57,821 nucleotides of DNA from Mnemiopsis leidyi (GCA_000226015.1 JH153885.1:148900-206720); one strand, 5' to 3'; positions 1 through 13,592 are shown, counted from the stretch's first letter. Program-made: numbers and translations. The notes: generated from the sequence alone by a model not told the origin.

Positions 1-32
<32 letters not shown>

Positions 33-71
33 GCAACGCACGCACGCACACGCACACGCACACACACACAC
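1..71. repeat. (AC)n microsatellite at the left edge
   Basis: Interrupted CA dinucleotide run with ACGC variants. The left end may be cut by the window. Confidence 0.95.
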
Positions 72-1185
72 TAGGTGTGACAGACAGACATCAAACAGGC
101 AGACAGACACACATTTACAATAACGGTGTAGCTGTACTAATTTAGGGATTTTTCTTAATTTAACTCTTTGTTGAAGTTTACACATATTGACATAGTGAAG
201 TGAAAGATGTGCTCAAACTTCTCATTTGTGGGACTGTGGCTACTGGTCAGGATTTTGGAGTATTCAGCATTCTTTTTGGTTTTTAACTCGATAACAGGTT
301 TTTTTTAACAGGTACAAACTTCAATTTCAAAATTTTATCGATTCCAAGAATTAATTCATTACTTCCAAAGTACAAAAATTAGTGTGCACAGTGCACTCTC
401 CAAAGAACATCTAATAAAAGCAGTAAATCTCATGAGAAACACATCATGACTGAAAGTAAAGGTAACTTGAAATTTCATCCTATCCAAAAAATGTCAATAC
501 CACATCTTATCCAAAAAAAAGCATTGAGGTGAAGCAAAGTCCCAAAACATCGCCATTATTTTAAAATTTACTCGGCATGAAACTAGCAATCGAGAGTAAT
601 AGAATAATTTGCCAATTGATTGATAGGCCATCCTGTCATCAGTAATTGGACAGCTCGTTAATTATTTTCTTCTAAATCCTTAACAATCCGTTCGTCACAT
701 ACGGACAAAAAAGTGAGCAAAGTTTCACTGCCGCCTTCCCGCTCTGCTTTACCTGCAAACCCTTCTCTCCTCTGATACCTGCAATTTAGAGATGTATAAT
801 TCTCAAGGAGGCGGTCAATTGTTTACAGTTAATGCACCGCTGCCGGCTGTCAATATTAAACTAGGAAAGGACACCTCCTTAATAGGAATACGGCAAGTGC
901 CACGAGAAGTTGTTAAAAAGTTTTAACCGGCATAAGTTTGAAGTGTATTATGAAATATTTGAGAATGATTATTCACTGAATTATCCACTATTTGTATGGA
1001 ACTGGGTTAAACGGAGGGAGGGGTCTTTTGTAAAGTTTTTTAACTTCCCCGTTACACTCAATATAAATAACTGTTAATGCTTTAATTCAAATTACAGTTA
1101 AAGGTAGGTGGGTACGGCTTCTAATGGGCATGATTTTCACTTGGTGCCATCAGGGTGTCAGCCCATCGCCGTGTCGGAGCTATAT

Positions 1186-1462
1186 CACGTGACCTCGTCA
1201 GTTGGCACGTGTCCAGAATTGGCTCGCGTGACTCTGTCACGTGGTCGGCAGCCAGCACACTGTGGGCCTGAAATAATGATAAACATTATAATTGATAGGA
1301 TGGAGGAGATTGAAGGAGGACTAGATAGTCGGATGTTTGTTTTAATCAAGTTAACGGCACGCGATCTTCCTAATCAACCGTGAGGGCCAATGAAAGAACT
1401 ACCGGCCACCACGTGATCTACGAGGGCGAATTAGAAGAGCGCGTTCGTCGGGCTAGCACGTG
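1186..1462. promoter_or_regulatory. Cluster of five CACGTG E-boxes
   Basis: CACGTG at 1186, 1206, 1238, 1410 and 1457. Chance expectation is about one per 4 kb. The core is often extended to TCACGTGA/C, the preferred form of USF and MITF/TFE-type factors. Confidence 0.45.
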
Positions 1463-2179
1463 CCCGGACTGTGTTAGTCGAATTAAGAAAATCTTCCCAA
1501 TTAAAGACATATCCTGTGGAGTTAAACGAGGTTGGTAAAGTTGCATGTTTTGTGAAAACCCGTCAAATAGATCAGAACGTGTGGTTATTACGACCCATTT
1601 CCGGGAAGATTCCAAGCAAAATCTATCGCTCTCCATGTCCTTAAGCAGTTCTTTGAAGTATTTCGGGGGTTACTGACTTGTCCTCAAAATGGGGATGTGA
1701 ATTAGCCCTTGACCTAATTGGCAATTAGTCTGAGGTTGTTGTCAAAGGTCTTTCTTGCAGGACTGCTTTATGCCTTTCAGATATTTAACCGTGTATATCT
1801 AATGAAAATATGTTTTGATTCTTAGGGCGACTGTCTAAAATCATGAAACTGCACTGAGAACGAGATTATATCCAAAAAAGAGAAATGAACGCAATCATGA
1901 TTGCTGATCAGATTAATCAATTCAAAGGTGAAATATAAGGTGAAATATAATGTTGTTCATCAACTGTTCCTATGGTCACCCTATAAAATAATTGAAGCCA
2001 AGTTTTGGCACCATTAAAGATAATTTACTTTATAAAATCCACAGGTCTGATCCTGCTAGCATAAAAATTAATCTAGTCCAAGTTACCAAAATGCAATCAT
2101 AATTTGACTAGGAATATATTTTTAACTCATCGCCTAGAAATTCAAAACATGGTGATACCGAATGTTAAAAACTAAGTAT

Positions 2180-2187
2180 GACGTCAG
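2180..2187. promoter_or_regulatory. Full CRE palindrome TGACGTCA
   Basis: Exact CREB/ATF consensus. Isolated, with no gene recognised nearby. Confidence 0.25.
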
Positions 2188-3602
2188 TCTATACTGAATG
2201 ACAGCAAATAGTACAGTGAACATTGAAGAATGAGGTTTCTTAGAAAGTAAGTCAAAGTCATGCCATCTGCTAACAGTTACATTCTAATCTTGTGACAAGA
2301 CGCAAGATTAAAGTTTCAGAATCATAACATAAACATTTGGTAAAGTTGAAAAATCGCTGAAAATTTTTGAAGTTTACTGCATATTTTTGAAAAGACGAGA
2401 GCGAACAATTGGGAAGGGTGGTTGAAAGTGAAACATTCTGACCTACTCCAAATTTGTGACTTTTTAAAAAGTATGTTAAGGTTAAGTAGAGAATTTAGTA
2501 CGTACTGAGTCCGGGGTACTGATCGGTGAGGGTAGAAGTTGATTGGTCTAGCTCTCAATCTGGACCTGACATAATCCTCCTAGTTTTTATCCAGTCATAC
2601 GTGTCGCCCTTATCTGACAGATCGATTTGACAAAACGACCCGACTTTTTTTGCAGAGCCAGGCACTCTCCAACCAATGATACCCCGATGTACGCATGCCC
2701 TAATGTCTTTGGAGTGTGTGTAGCGTTCGGGCAGTACAATCCTTGAAATCGAATGACGGGCGGAGGACTCTTTTTTAAAAATCCTGACTAGATATATCCC
2801 AAGCTGCTCGGTTTTCGGACCACATCATTCCACGCATTACTACTCAATTATTATTCAATTAAAAGACCGATCTGATGTGTCGCTGCGGTTGAGCGGTTGG
2901 GTGAGTGCGTTCGTTAAGACGATCCATTACTGGTGAGTCAGAGTAATGAGCAGGTCAAATAGAGCAGCAGACACGGGGAGCTTGGTGGTAGTGGGAGAGG
3001 AGGTGTCGCCAAATAGCGACACCACTCACTTACTCACTTAACTACCTTCTGATCGACCTGAACGCCAGACACCGTCACAGACCGAACCGGAGATCGATAC
3101 AGATAATAAAGCTGGCCTGCAATTTGATGATCGGCCGATAAAATAGGGTTACTTTCCATTTGGCAACATGGATTGTTGGCTACATTTGCAGGAATAGGAC
3201 GGAATTAAAATACTAGAACGGATCAGAGAATATCCGCCTTCGCCTTATTCTCATCACCAAACTTTAAAAACATCAGTGGAAAAACATGTATCTCACCATG
3301 AAATATTGATCATTATGGTGCTTTTTTGAGCAAAACCTAAACAGGATTTCTACGAAAGTAATCAGATTACTTCATAGTCCTTTGGAAAATTCCTTACAAG
3401 TCCTAACAGTGCTGTACTTGAGACAAAGTAACAGGAATTCTTTCAATCGGAAGCAGCAAGAAAAATACGAGGGAGAAAGACATGGCAAGGGCAAGTTTGG
3501 TGTGTAAAGAAGTGAGCACACTATTTAGTAACATACTCCTTTAATCTTCACTCGGACCACTAACTCAAAATACTAAGCCTTTGTAATTCCACCGGATGAC
3601 CA

Positions 3603-3663
3603 CCAATCAGAGCTCCAGATCAGCTGTAACTGGCCAATCAGAATTGAGCATTTACACCACATG
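3603..3663 (+). promoter_or_regulatory. Phased CCAAT-CCAAT-E-box module A
   Basis: CCAATC at 3603 and 3634 (31 bp start to start), then CACATG at 3658 (24 bp). A TTAATTCTCTG stretch follows, which recurs after module B. NF-Y binds CCAAT and bHLH-zip factors (USF, MITF/TFE) bind CANNTG; binding here is inferred. Confidence 0.55.
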
Positions 3664-4263
3664 ACTCCCACTAATCAATCATAAACTTAATTCTCTGCCG
3701 TTACAGCTAGAAATTAGTGTATATTTTAAACTGTAAAGATTAAAGAAGATATTATATCTGTAACACTTTCAGTTGACCGTTCTACCACCCCTGCGACCCT
3801 TCCGTAACCTGGTCAGTTCTCATAGCATTTTACCAAGCTTAATCAAAGATGTTCGGCTCATAATTATCTGTTGTCAATTTCTTGTTTGCAAGTGGTCGGC
3901 CACTTCTCTTTGTTTTACAAGCTTCTTTTAGGATGTCAGTTATGTTAAATTTATTTTTAGACTGCTGAGGCCATACAGGGAGTAAAATTCACAGTCCAAC
4001 TAGATTTCCATTTTTAATGTTCCGAGCTCTCAAAGAACTCTTATTCGAATGAGTTAAACAGGAAGAAAACATTCCGTTGCTTTTTAACTGATCTTATTCT
4101 GAAGCCAACGGCTCGCAGGAAATGAAGCCATATCAGGACCAATTTTTATTGATTAAGATTAATTGATTTGTTAATGGAAAACTAATTGAAGATGATAGTA
4201 ACATATCGGCAATTCGCTTGCTAACTGAAGTTACAGGACAACACATTTCATCGAATAACGAGC

Positions 4264-4325
4264 CCTATCAGAGACTATTCCAGTTGGCAGGGGGCCAATG
4301 AAATCACCAGATTGGTAGTCACGTG
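4264..4325 (+). promoter_or_regulatory. Degenerate CCAAT-CCAAT-E-box module G
   Basis: CCTATCAG at 4264 (one change from CCAATCAG), CCAATG at 4295 (31 bp later) and CACGTG at 4320 (25 bp later). Same order and spacing as module A, with the first box decayed. Confidence 0.4.
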
Positions 4326-4715
4326 GTATGTGTGTAGGGAGTTTCGGGGGTAAAACGAAAGGAGTTGTTAGGGCGTGATAGGGAGGCAGACAGAGGCTGT
4401 CGGCTGGATCAAGCAGATCCAAGCGTTACCAGCTCGAATTTTAATGCGCCTCCAAGTTAGAGTGCTGAATTAGCTAAAGCAACGGCCAGTTGGGAATCGC
4501 AACAATCGCGAACTCGACCAGAAATCAGTCAGAACCCGAACTTGAGAACCTCAGTAATTTGGTAAACAGACGTGATCGATCAATTTAGGGAGTTCAGGCA
4601 AGATCTACAGACTTCTACCCACGTCCTACAGACGCTCTAAGTCTTAACCCTGACAAACACACCCCCGTGTCATACAGCTGAACGACATTTATTTGATTCC
4701 CTACACGACACCCTC

Positions 4716-4728
4716 GTTGCTAGGCAAC
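4716..4728. promoter_or_regulatory. RFX X-box-like site
   Basis: GTTGCTAGGCAAC is an inverted repeat that fits the RFX X-box pattern. Binding is inferred. Confidence 0.4.
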
Positions 4729-5723
4729 TGTAACGTGGACATTGAATTCACAGCGCCACCAATAGGAAAACGCCACGTAGCACTGCCTCAAATTCACACT
4801 CAATCAGCTGATCGACTCTCGTTTCTTTGGTGTGGGTTAGAGTTTTGGGGTTTGCGGATTTGGACTTGGAGCGCAATCAAAAAGGAAGTTATGATATAAA
4901 GTAATCTCCGTGACTGCTGCATAAATTTCACCCTAGAATTTTAAATCTCAAGTATGATCGATTATTATGTTACGTAAAACTGTTTAAATTTCACATGTTG
5001 ACATGAAATTAAAATTCGGCAGGGTTTTGTGAGACAACTGCTAACCCAGGTATTAAGTCCGTATAATCAGATTTTATGTGATTTTTTAAGTATAACCCAA
5101 TTTTGAAATTCAGTTTTTAAAAAAGTTCGGGCCACTGTCAGTTCTTTACTATACGTTTTTGAAGAGCTGACGATGAAACACAGCTTTATTCGAGTACGAT
5201 CCTGTCAAAAGAATTATATAGCTCGGCCAAGAAATCCATGGTTTTCACCGTCTATCTCAGATGAGCCACATCAGTTGGCACTGACCTGATTGTGCGATGC
5301 AAGGCTATGAAGGACAAAGGAAGTGTCCGTGATATGACAATTTGCAACAATTTACCGAAAATTATCTGTTCCGATTAGCACGGTTAGTCGGAGTTCCTGT
5401 AACTAATAGAGAATGTTTCTGGTAGGAGGATATGATACGATAACCAGCTGTATGGGTGCAAGACAAGGTACAACAAGCACGCTGATGACTACTCAGGGTC
5501 TGTAATGGCTACTCATTGTGTTTCGGAGTCAGGTCGAGCGTGGGACCGGTTGCCAGTAATTGGGGCAGCTAAATGGTGCTAAGTGACCGGGCCTAATGAT
5601 CAGGCGAAGAGAGTGCTGTCCTCTCTCTTTCTCCCTCTCACTCGCCCTCTGTACTTAGTACTTCAGAATTATTAGCACCCCCTATATTGAGCTGAGGGCA
5701 GGTCATGTAGCCACCCGTTAACT

Positions 5724-5874
5724 ATCACCAGGGTGATTTTTACAAATCGCCATGGTGATCTCAACTGGTAAACCAGATAGATTCTACAAGTAAAGGCTCA
5801 CAATGTGATGTAACTACTCTCATCGTTATCACCAAGATGATATCTCCTTAATATCTATTCGTAACCAAGGTGAC
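5724..5874. promoter_or_regulatory. Cluster of four X-box-like inverted repeats
   Basis: ATCACCAGGGTGAT (5724), ATCGCCATGGTGAT (5746), ATCACCAAGATGAT (5828) and GTAACCAAGGTGAC (5861). Each is two 6-bp half-sites around a 2-bp centre, the arrangement bound by RFX dimers. No coding frame covers them. Confidence 0.45.
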
Positions 5875-6040
5875 ATCTTGGTCACTACCTCGAACACAAT
5901 CGAAACATGATTGCTCCATTTCACGAAGATCTCAGTCTGAACTCTTGTCGTCAACTTGACCAAATCGTAATTGTTTTGCGACAATCAGGGGAAGTTTTTG
6001 TGCCACTTGAGCCAGGCGGTTTTAACGAGGCGTACAACCG

Positions 6041-6122
6041 CACGTGCACTTCACAGCACGTGCCTTTGTTAGGGTAACAAGAGTGAACCCTCTGCTGCAC
6101 GGATCGATTATAAGAACACGTG
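6041..6122. promoter_or_regulatory. Cluster of three CACGTG boxes
   Basis: CACGTG at 6041, 6057 and 6117. The first two are in the GCACGTGC context. Confidence 0.35.
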
Positions 6123-7751
6123 GCAGGCAGCTTCTCTGGCATTAGTGCCGTTTAGAACGGCGATAACCCGCGTTCTGAATGAACTAAACGATTAGACGAG
6201 GATTGTTACCGCGTACTAAACGATCACTTGATTGATTGATAATCGATTGGAAGATTCGGTATTTAGGAGGAGCATCGTATTCACGTGAGTATCTAACACG
6301 ATGTCCGCTCAGTTAACCGCACAAAAATAGGGCTAAATTAGCCAATCAACCTGGCATAATCTACTCGTCAATAGCCTGTACCTGCTCAAAGCTTTTAATG
6401 AACTCCCACATTAAAACTACTCACAGCTACCCGCCGATTGATTACGAGTTTCACATTCGGTCTGGGAGGCGTGATTCTGGTTTAAGTTTAACCATATTAT
6501 TCGCCAACCGGACGTGAGTTAACAGACGGAGGGTAGAACGGTGACAGAGCGGCCTGGCTGGCTGCGGAGCTGCTCCAGCCGATATCTCCCATTCTTGCCC
6601 AATATAATGAGTGATAAGATCAGGAGGATTCCCCTCTCAGAGCGCTGCTAATGGTTTATTAAACTTTGATCCTGTTATAAAACCATTTATCTGTGGAGAA
6701 TAGAGATGACGGCATATCAATTAACTTAGCTCGATCAATTAATAAGAGTTTTAAGTCCCATCGCTCTTGCCCTGATCCTTGACAAATGGGAAAGCCTCCA
6801 GTTTCCTGAATTGAGGATCCCATTAAAATCCGGGAACCTGGTGTTTAGAAGTGGGCAAGTTATGAGAGGATTATGGTCACTTTGGCGCCTCTTAAACGGA
6901 ATCTAGATTCAGGAATACTAGTTTTGGGAAACCATCTAAAGAAGAAATCTCAATCCTGTTAACCAGGAGAAATTTCAAGCAATTCTTTGCCCAGAATAAT
7001 CAATGGGAGTTTTAAAATCCAGTATACTGAAGTTTTAATTACAGTAAGCTGGCTCTCTTATCATGAATTTTGACTAAGATTGCTTAACCGTTATCTCTCA
7101 TGAGGGACAGCCCATGTGGTAGTGTAGATTCAAATCTGTAAGCAATGAACTAGCAATGTTAATGTCGGATTGACTTTCATCCGTATTAAAATTTACAGTA
7201 TTGTGTTTTGTAAATCACAGACGTCGAGATCTTTTTTACGTTTGAAAGAAGAATACCGAAGCACAGTTCTCTTGCCACAGACAATAGATTCCTGAAGACT
7301 TGAATCTGTTTTTCTTCTTTAGAAAAAGAGAAAAGAAAGCCACTAACTATATCAGGAACCAGAAAAGACCATTATTTAGTATCATTAAACGAGCCTCACG
7401 AGAAATTTTCTTTAACAAAAACCTGAAGCCGGAGAAATCTCTTACTCCTCCTAATTAAAGATACAATTTATTGCAAAAACCATCTCTATAGAATATAATG
7501 TGCGTCAGGGACAGTGTGAATACAGGATATACTTTTCACGCCCTCTTTGAAATAACTTGTTAAAATCAAAGATGGTTGGTGCGGGGAACCTTTGTTTAGT
7601 TAAAGGGGCCAAAACAGGCCGTTATCTAATAATGGGGAGCACTGGAGAGATCAGGAGTAATTGGCAGTGCACCACATGGTCACTGGACCCATTCCACCGT
7701 GACGCTACCTGCACGTAACTCGAGCATGTCCTCAGGAGAGGGTACTCGCTT

Positions 7752-7979
7752 CATTGGTCTGGCAGCGTCACGTGATCACTTCGCTGGGATGTGATTGGTG
7801 CGCGTTTTCTGCACGTGCACTTCAGCCGGGTCGACCCGGTTGGTTGGTTGGAGAGTTCACGTGTCACGTGACAGAGTCACACAAGTCACATGACGACATG
7901 ATGTAGGTCAGGTGATCTGTTGGAAGTACCAGGTGGAGTGGGACCTGGGCTGTAGGGACGTAAAAATATCTGCCACGTG
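7752..7979. promoter_or_regulatory. E-box cluster with a minus-strand CCAAT-24-E-box unit (module F)
   Basis: CACGTG at 7769, 7812, 7858, 7865 and 7974. Minus-strand CCAAT boxes are at 7752 and 7793 (attgg forms). The distance between the gattgg start at 7793 and the CACGTG at 7769 is 24 bp, as in the other modules. A 14-bp perfect palindrome, CCGGGTCGACCCGG, lies at 7826-7839. Confidence 0.5.
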
Positions 7980-10292
7980 CTATTATCATGAAAACTACCA
8001 GGCAGCCACAAGAAGACGTGATATGGAAACTTTGGGAAAGTGTTTCTTAACTGAAATAATTCAAGTATTTTGTGTTTGTGGTGCGAAACATGTCTGAAAA
8101 AGTATTAACTAGCATATACTTAAACTTAAGTAATGCCTTAGTATACTATTATTTCTTGAATAATTTTAGGAATTATCTCCCATTATCTCCTTAGCTTGGG
8201 ACTTAAAGAGTAGAAGCATTTAATCTTTCTTGGTCCATTTAACGGTTACGTTTCGAAGATCATTTGGGCCAAAATTGATGTTTTGATGAGTCGATGCAGA
8301 ATGCAGATATACGAAGATATATGTGAAGGCAAAAAATATCAATGACTTAAATCATGGTTTGTCCTAAACAGCAACATATTACAAGACTATAACCCACGCT
8401 GTCTCATTAAATACTGAAGTATCCAACTATTTATATCAGTCTCACTGAAACTTAGATAATTTTATAGCGTACTCCGGGACTACTTGCCTGGTTCTTCCCA
8501 ACTTTACTTGAGGAGTCGGCAAACCTGGAGTGAAAAAATCACCCTTTTTTGTAGTCACCGGCTCAAGAAAACATGGACCAAAATACAAATATTTTTCTTT
8601 AGAGAACTATTCTCAGTTCCAAACTAGCTGACATCTTCAGTAAATCTCAGAAAATCTGTACAATTGTTTTAACCTTGTGCCTACTGTCTACTCGCTTCGT
8701 CAATTTTATCAAATTACAACACTTCATTGAGATGTTCAGATCTAATTTGAATATAGTCTCATATTAATATAGTCATGATAAGATACCTCGTCCAGGAATA
8801 TTTCAACTTGTAACATTTCATTTTCGGCACATCAACTTCCAGATCGAATAAATCGCAACAATTCTGACATTACAATTGGTAAATTGTTCGAAGGAGGGCG
8901 GCGAGGGTGTCCCACCAGGCCAATAATACCCCGACCAGACACCTCGCCTGTCTAGGATCCTGGAATTACCGAGGAGACCATCCGACTGGGAGGGCTGGTA
9001 AGTGCGGGAGATCCCCATTAAAAAGAAACTTCAGTCCGGCAAATGTTCGGCTGGCGGGGTAATGACACGATCTCCAGATCGTTATCTCTTTCCTTCTCGA
9101 CCACCAGGCTTGATCGGGAATTTCCCCTTCCACCGTGTGACTTTGTGAGTGTCTGTGTGTACAACCAACATTAATCACCATTATCTCCCCCTTGTATAAT
9201 AGTTCAACAAACATACGTAATGCCCCCTCAATTGATTGAAGTTGTAAGTTCCACAGCTGAGGTCTACTGGATAAAGGGCGAGCCATTTCGGAAGGTGACA
9301 GAGCACAACACCTGCCAGAAATAACAGACTAGACCCATGCTGGGAGGAACTTGATACCACTTGAAACGCTAGTAATTATACGCTTGGGCAAGCGCTGCGG
9401 CCTTCTAGTAATGGTCACACTTTAGTTAGTGCCGTTAGCAAAATATAAAATTACTATCGCACTTATTTGGATGGCTGGAACTGCTGGAGATGCACAGTGG
9501 AAGTGGGGAGGGAAGGTGGGGTGGTGAGATGGTGAGGCACGCCGTGTGTGCGTGGCTGTCGTGTCGGATATATGTGGTGCCAGATCGGATCAGAACCTCT
9601 ACTTCTAGTAGTAGTAGCGCTACACCAAGTTACAATGACACCATTCGGGCACCTTCTTACTGGCAAGTTTGACGCTATTGTCTCTCCTGTACACCGCATC
9701 ACTTCAACTAAAAAGTTGTATCGAATAGCTGCCGTCTCATGTCACCTGCTATATTACATAAATGTGTGGCAGGCTCAAAAACTTCCTCTAATTGCTGGCC
9801 GCCAATCTGTCCGTACAAATAGATACCGTATACCGTGAACCGATCAGGAGAGACTAGAGAGCCTGGTGGACGATGATGATCACCACGTCTGACGAGAGGT
9901 GTCCTGTGTCAAGCCTGGCAGTCAAGGAATATCGGCAGGTCACGTGGTGTAGCCGGCCGAGCGAGCCTGTCTCTCGGTTTTCTCTCAGAGGTTTTAACAA
10001 CGAGGAGAAATAAACTTCCGAGAAATTGATCACCGGTAGTTGAGTGTACGACGTCATGATCGTACGCTAGATACTGATGAAACGTTAGCCGTAGCATAAC
10101 AAAATACAAAAATTAATCCTCACAACTGAATGAGCATTATATTTAGAGTACGGGAATTACTTAAAGTAAATCTCGACACGATTTAGAGTCCATACTCCAT
10201 TTAATTTTCTATCTTTGCTATTGAAATGCTGCGAAGTGGTAACAGAGGTTAGACAATGATCAAAAGTGTTACGGCAGCTAATCATAGGACTT

Positions 10293-10440
10293 GGGCCAAC
10301 AAGACGACGGTCATGGGATATACGGGACGAGAATGCAATATTCATAGGATATTCGGGACGAGAATGCAATATTCATAGGATATTCGGGACGAGAATGCAA
10401 TAATCATTAGATGTTCGGGACGGGAATGCGATTATAATTT
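10293..10440. repeat. 31-bp tandem repeat, about 4 copies
   Basis: GGGACG[A/G]GAATGC recurs at 10324, 10355, 10386 and 10417, exactly 31 bp apart. The central copies are near identical and the last is diverged. Confidence 0.9.
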
Positions 10441-11500
10441 TAGGTGATAGGATGTTTGGGCACGAAAATTCTTGGGATCGATACTGTTCAATATACACAG
10501 ATATGCGCTGATAGGAATGGCTGCAGCAGGACAATTTTCACTCAATTGTGTCAGTCGCGCAGTAAGGTAGCCTCGAAAATTTGAGACACTGAATCACCCT
10601 AACCCGAATCCAAAATGAAAATACCAAATGGAACTAATGAAAAGCAATTTAATATCAACCCTTAGGCGGTTTCACATGCGTATTAAATCATGATAGCGCA
10701 AAATCTGCCCAGACACACCTATCTATTCATGCACTAATAACCAAGTAAGATATTTCCACAGTGAGAATGACTTTTAGTATAGTTTTTAAAATCAAAAATG
10801 ACAAAGATCGAGCCTTTTGGTCACAGTTACATATCTTTCGGCGTATCCCCATCAAATATATTTTCTAGAACTATTCTTGTCAACATTAACCAAGTGTTCG
10901 CAGCAATTTGCACTTAACAGTTCGCAGGCGCCGTTTTTGTCGGTATACTAGATCTTTAACAAAATCACTGAAGCATATGCAAATATCTCAAGATGGCTGG
11001 AAGAAAATTACACTGTTTATTAATTTGTAGTGTCAATAATCGATCTCATTAATTTAATTACCTTGGACTCAAATAAAAATCGCCGCGATTAAACAAGTCC
11101 GAAATATTTCGTCTCACAAATTTTGTCGATTGCAAGATCAGAGGGCGATTAAATACGCGGAGAAAAAGTGCTTCAAAACTTAGAAACTGGATCAAAACCT
11201 AAACTTTTCGTGGCCCAATTAGGTACAGAACATCAAAGTTTACAGTCGAACGGCTGAATAATTTCTGTTGTTCATATTACAGCAAGTCAAACAAAAAACC
11301 CTTTGTCGTAGAATTTAATTAAAGCTGCTGAACACCCCAACTTCAAGCCAAAAATACAAACATTTTATCAGGAACTGAAGTGGAGCTGGCCTATAAAAAC
11401 TGCAGTAAACACGCAAAATACTAAACTGTGCTAAGAAGTGACAAGGGAGCCCTTCATCCGGGCTGATCCCACTAATTCTAGACTACAACATGGACCAGAA

Positions 11501-11600
11501 CCAATCACCGACCAGTGTTTACACAGCACCGACCAATCAAATTCAAGGATTTGTATCACGTGTCCCACAATAACCGATCTCTAATTCTCTGGCCCTATAA
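11501..11600 (+). promoter_or_regulatory. Phased module B with TATA-like box
   Basis: CCAATC at 11501 and 11533 (32 bp), CACGTG at 11557 (24 bp), and TATAA at 11596 (39 bp). This reads as a complete core promoter pointing right, with a start expected near 11625-11635. No gene is recognised downstream. A 6-bp perfect stem-loop (TTGGAG, 5-nt loop, CTCCAA) lies at 11636-11652. Confidence 0.55.
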
Positions 11601-12110
11601 TCACTGATCGTGGCTCTAACCCACAGTTTAATGATTTGGAGTAATTCTCCAAAGTTCTGTAAATAAAGTTAATGTGTATGTACACCTCAGTCCTAACCAA
11701 GATATGAAGTGTGAAGGATGGTTTGTTTACTAATTCTTGCTTTCCTGCGGATGGATTTTACCACAATGTAGACTTTTATAACGCGATAAGTTTTCTCCGT
11801 ATCATTTGATTTTATGTTGGTTTGCACGATCCAGTTCCTTCGATTTCCTTAACGGCAATGATTGGTCAACAATTAAATTATCCTCTGTTTTGTGCGATTC
11901 TAAAACATCTTTGATCGTCGCACGTTCCATTTTAGCCTACTCATACTTTTTATCAATAAATTTAACAAATATTCCTTTCTTGGTGATCAACTCACGTTTA
12001 AATTTTCCTAATCACGTTGAAAAATTAGATTTCAATCAGTATTCTAACACGAGAGTATCGAAAGAGAGGACCACAGCTCAACCACAACTGTAACCACAGT
12101 ACCAACCAGC

Positions 12111-12153
12111 GGCTGGTCACGTGACACACGTCCATAACAAGGCTGGTCACGTG
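12111..12153 (+). promoter_or_regulatory. Duplicated GGCTGGTCACGTG at 30 bp
   Basis: GGCTGGTCACGTG occurs at 12111 and again at 12141, exactly 30 bp apart, putting both E-boxes on the same helical face. The spacer is not repeated. Confidence 0.4.
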
Positions 12154-13592
12154 GTATCAGCGTATGTTAAATGTACGGAGTCGCTCAGTCACGTATGTGA
12201 ACTCTGACCTGTTGGTCACTAAGACATTTTCAATCATTTACATTCGAACAAAACTCGGAAGTGAAGATAAAACCATATGTCATACATTTCAAAATTTAGT
12301 TTTGTTAGAAAAGAGTGAGCTGTCTTACAGTGATGAAGTCGACCGAGGAAATGGTGATAAATACCAAATTTGGGGACTATAACTTGATCGGATCCACTCG
12401 GATCCGCGGCGGTCAGAGTCTGCCGGATATAGTGTCCGAATTTGCATTCAATTCTTTTTCCTATTTGACAAGTGAACCACCCCTCTTGGAACATTCGTGA
12501 CCTTCATGAGAATATCCGGCGATGCCTAATTAAATTAGCCACAGCGATAGAATGTCTTTCAGCCACAGTGCTATTAGATAAAGGAGGTCTGTAATGAGAA
12601 GGTAAGTACTTTCACGGTTAGTTGAACTTTCGGACCATGATGTAGACAATGCTATAAGACATTGAATCTAAGTCGGGGAAGTGACCAAGTTTCCACCTCA
12701 TCTCACATTTGAGGGACGATCAAAGCGAAATTTTTGAAATAATATGCCTCCTACTTAAACCTCTACTTCATTTTGGTTTCCTATCAAGAATGCTTTGTCA
12801 GCCAAAAGCGCTGTCATGCAGCCAATCTATCCGATCTTAAAAAGACTGCAACTCAAGGAAAAAAACCACAAGCCGCGGCCGTGCCTTGTCGGAGTACAAG
12901 CACACACGTGTCTTCACAGATTCTAGGAGTGGTCTGAACTGGACCGACACCGACCTTGTAAAACCTGAACGTGTCAGCAACTCGATTGTTTTAATCGTGA
13001 TTTGTGGACGGAGCTTTGTCACGGACATGTAAAGCAGATATTAGCTTGGATGGAAGAGAGGTGGAGATGGAGCAAAGTAAGCGTGCAAGAAACCACAACC
13101 GAGCGATGCTGTGTTTTTGTGTTCAGTTCGCTGCTTGGATATGCTTTCAATTTTAAGTGTAAACTGATGATGGTGATGACTGATGATGATGGTGCAAAAT
13201 TTTTTTCTGAAATTTTAAAATCAACGGGAAGACTCCAGCGAGCCTATGATGATTCTACTTGAATCAATTTTCCGCTGCCGAAAACCCTTGATCAAAAGAA
13301 AGAATTCATCGGTAAAGTCAGGCTCCAACCAATTAAAGCAAACATAACGATGTTATCTGTTTTAACAGCCCCCTTTGTTGAACACCCGAAGAAACCACTG
13401 CGGTACGATGGCGGGAGTTCGGGGTCGTGCCAGGCTCGGAGCATTCCTTAAACATCTACCGTCTTAAAACCACATTACGTCAACTATTTGACAACTTCTC
13501 GATCCAGAGGAGAAATTATCGAGTCTTGTTATGTAATCACGTGCCCGTCCTTTTCTGTTTCTTTGTTTTGGATCGAAGCCCGCACCCTGCGA

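Noticed and set aside
3603-11620. Modules A and B as copies of one transposon
   Set aside because: They share the three sites and a short TAATTCTCTG stretch, but the intervening bases do not align and no terminal repeats or target duplications are visible.
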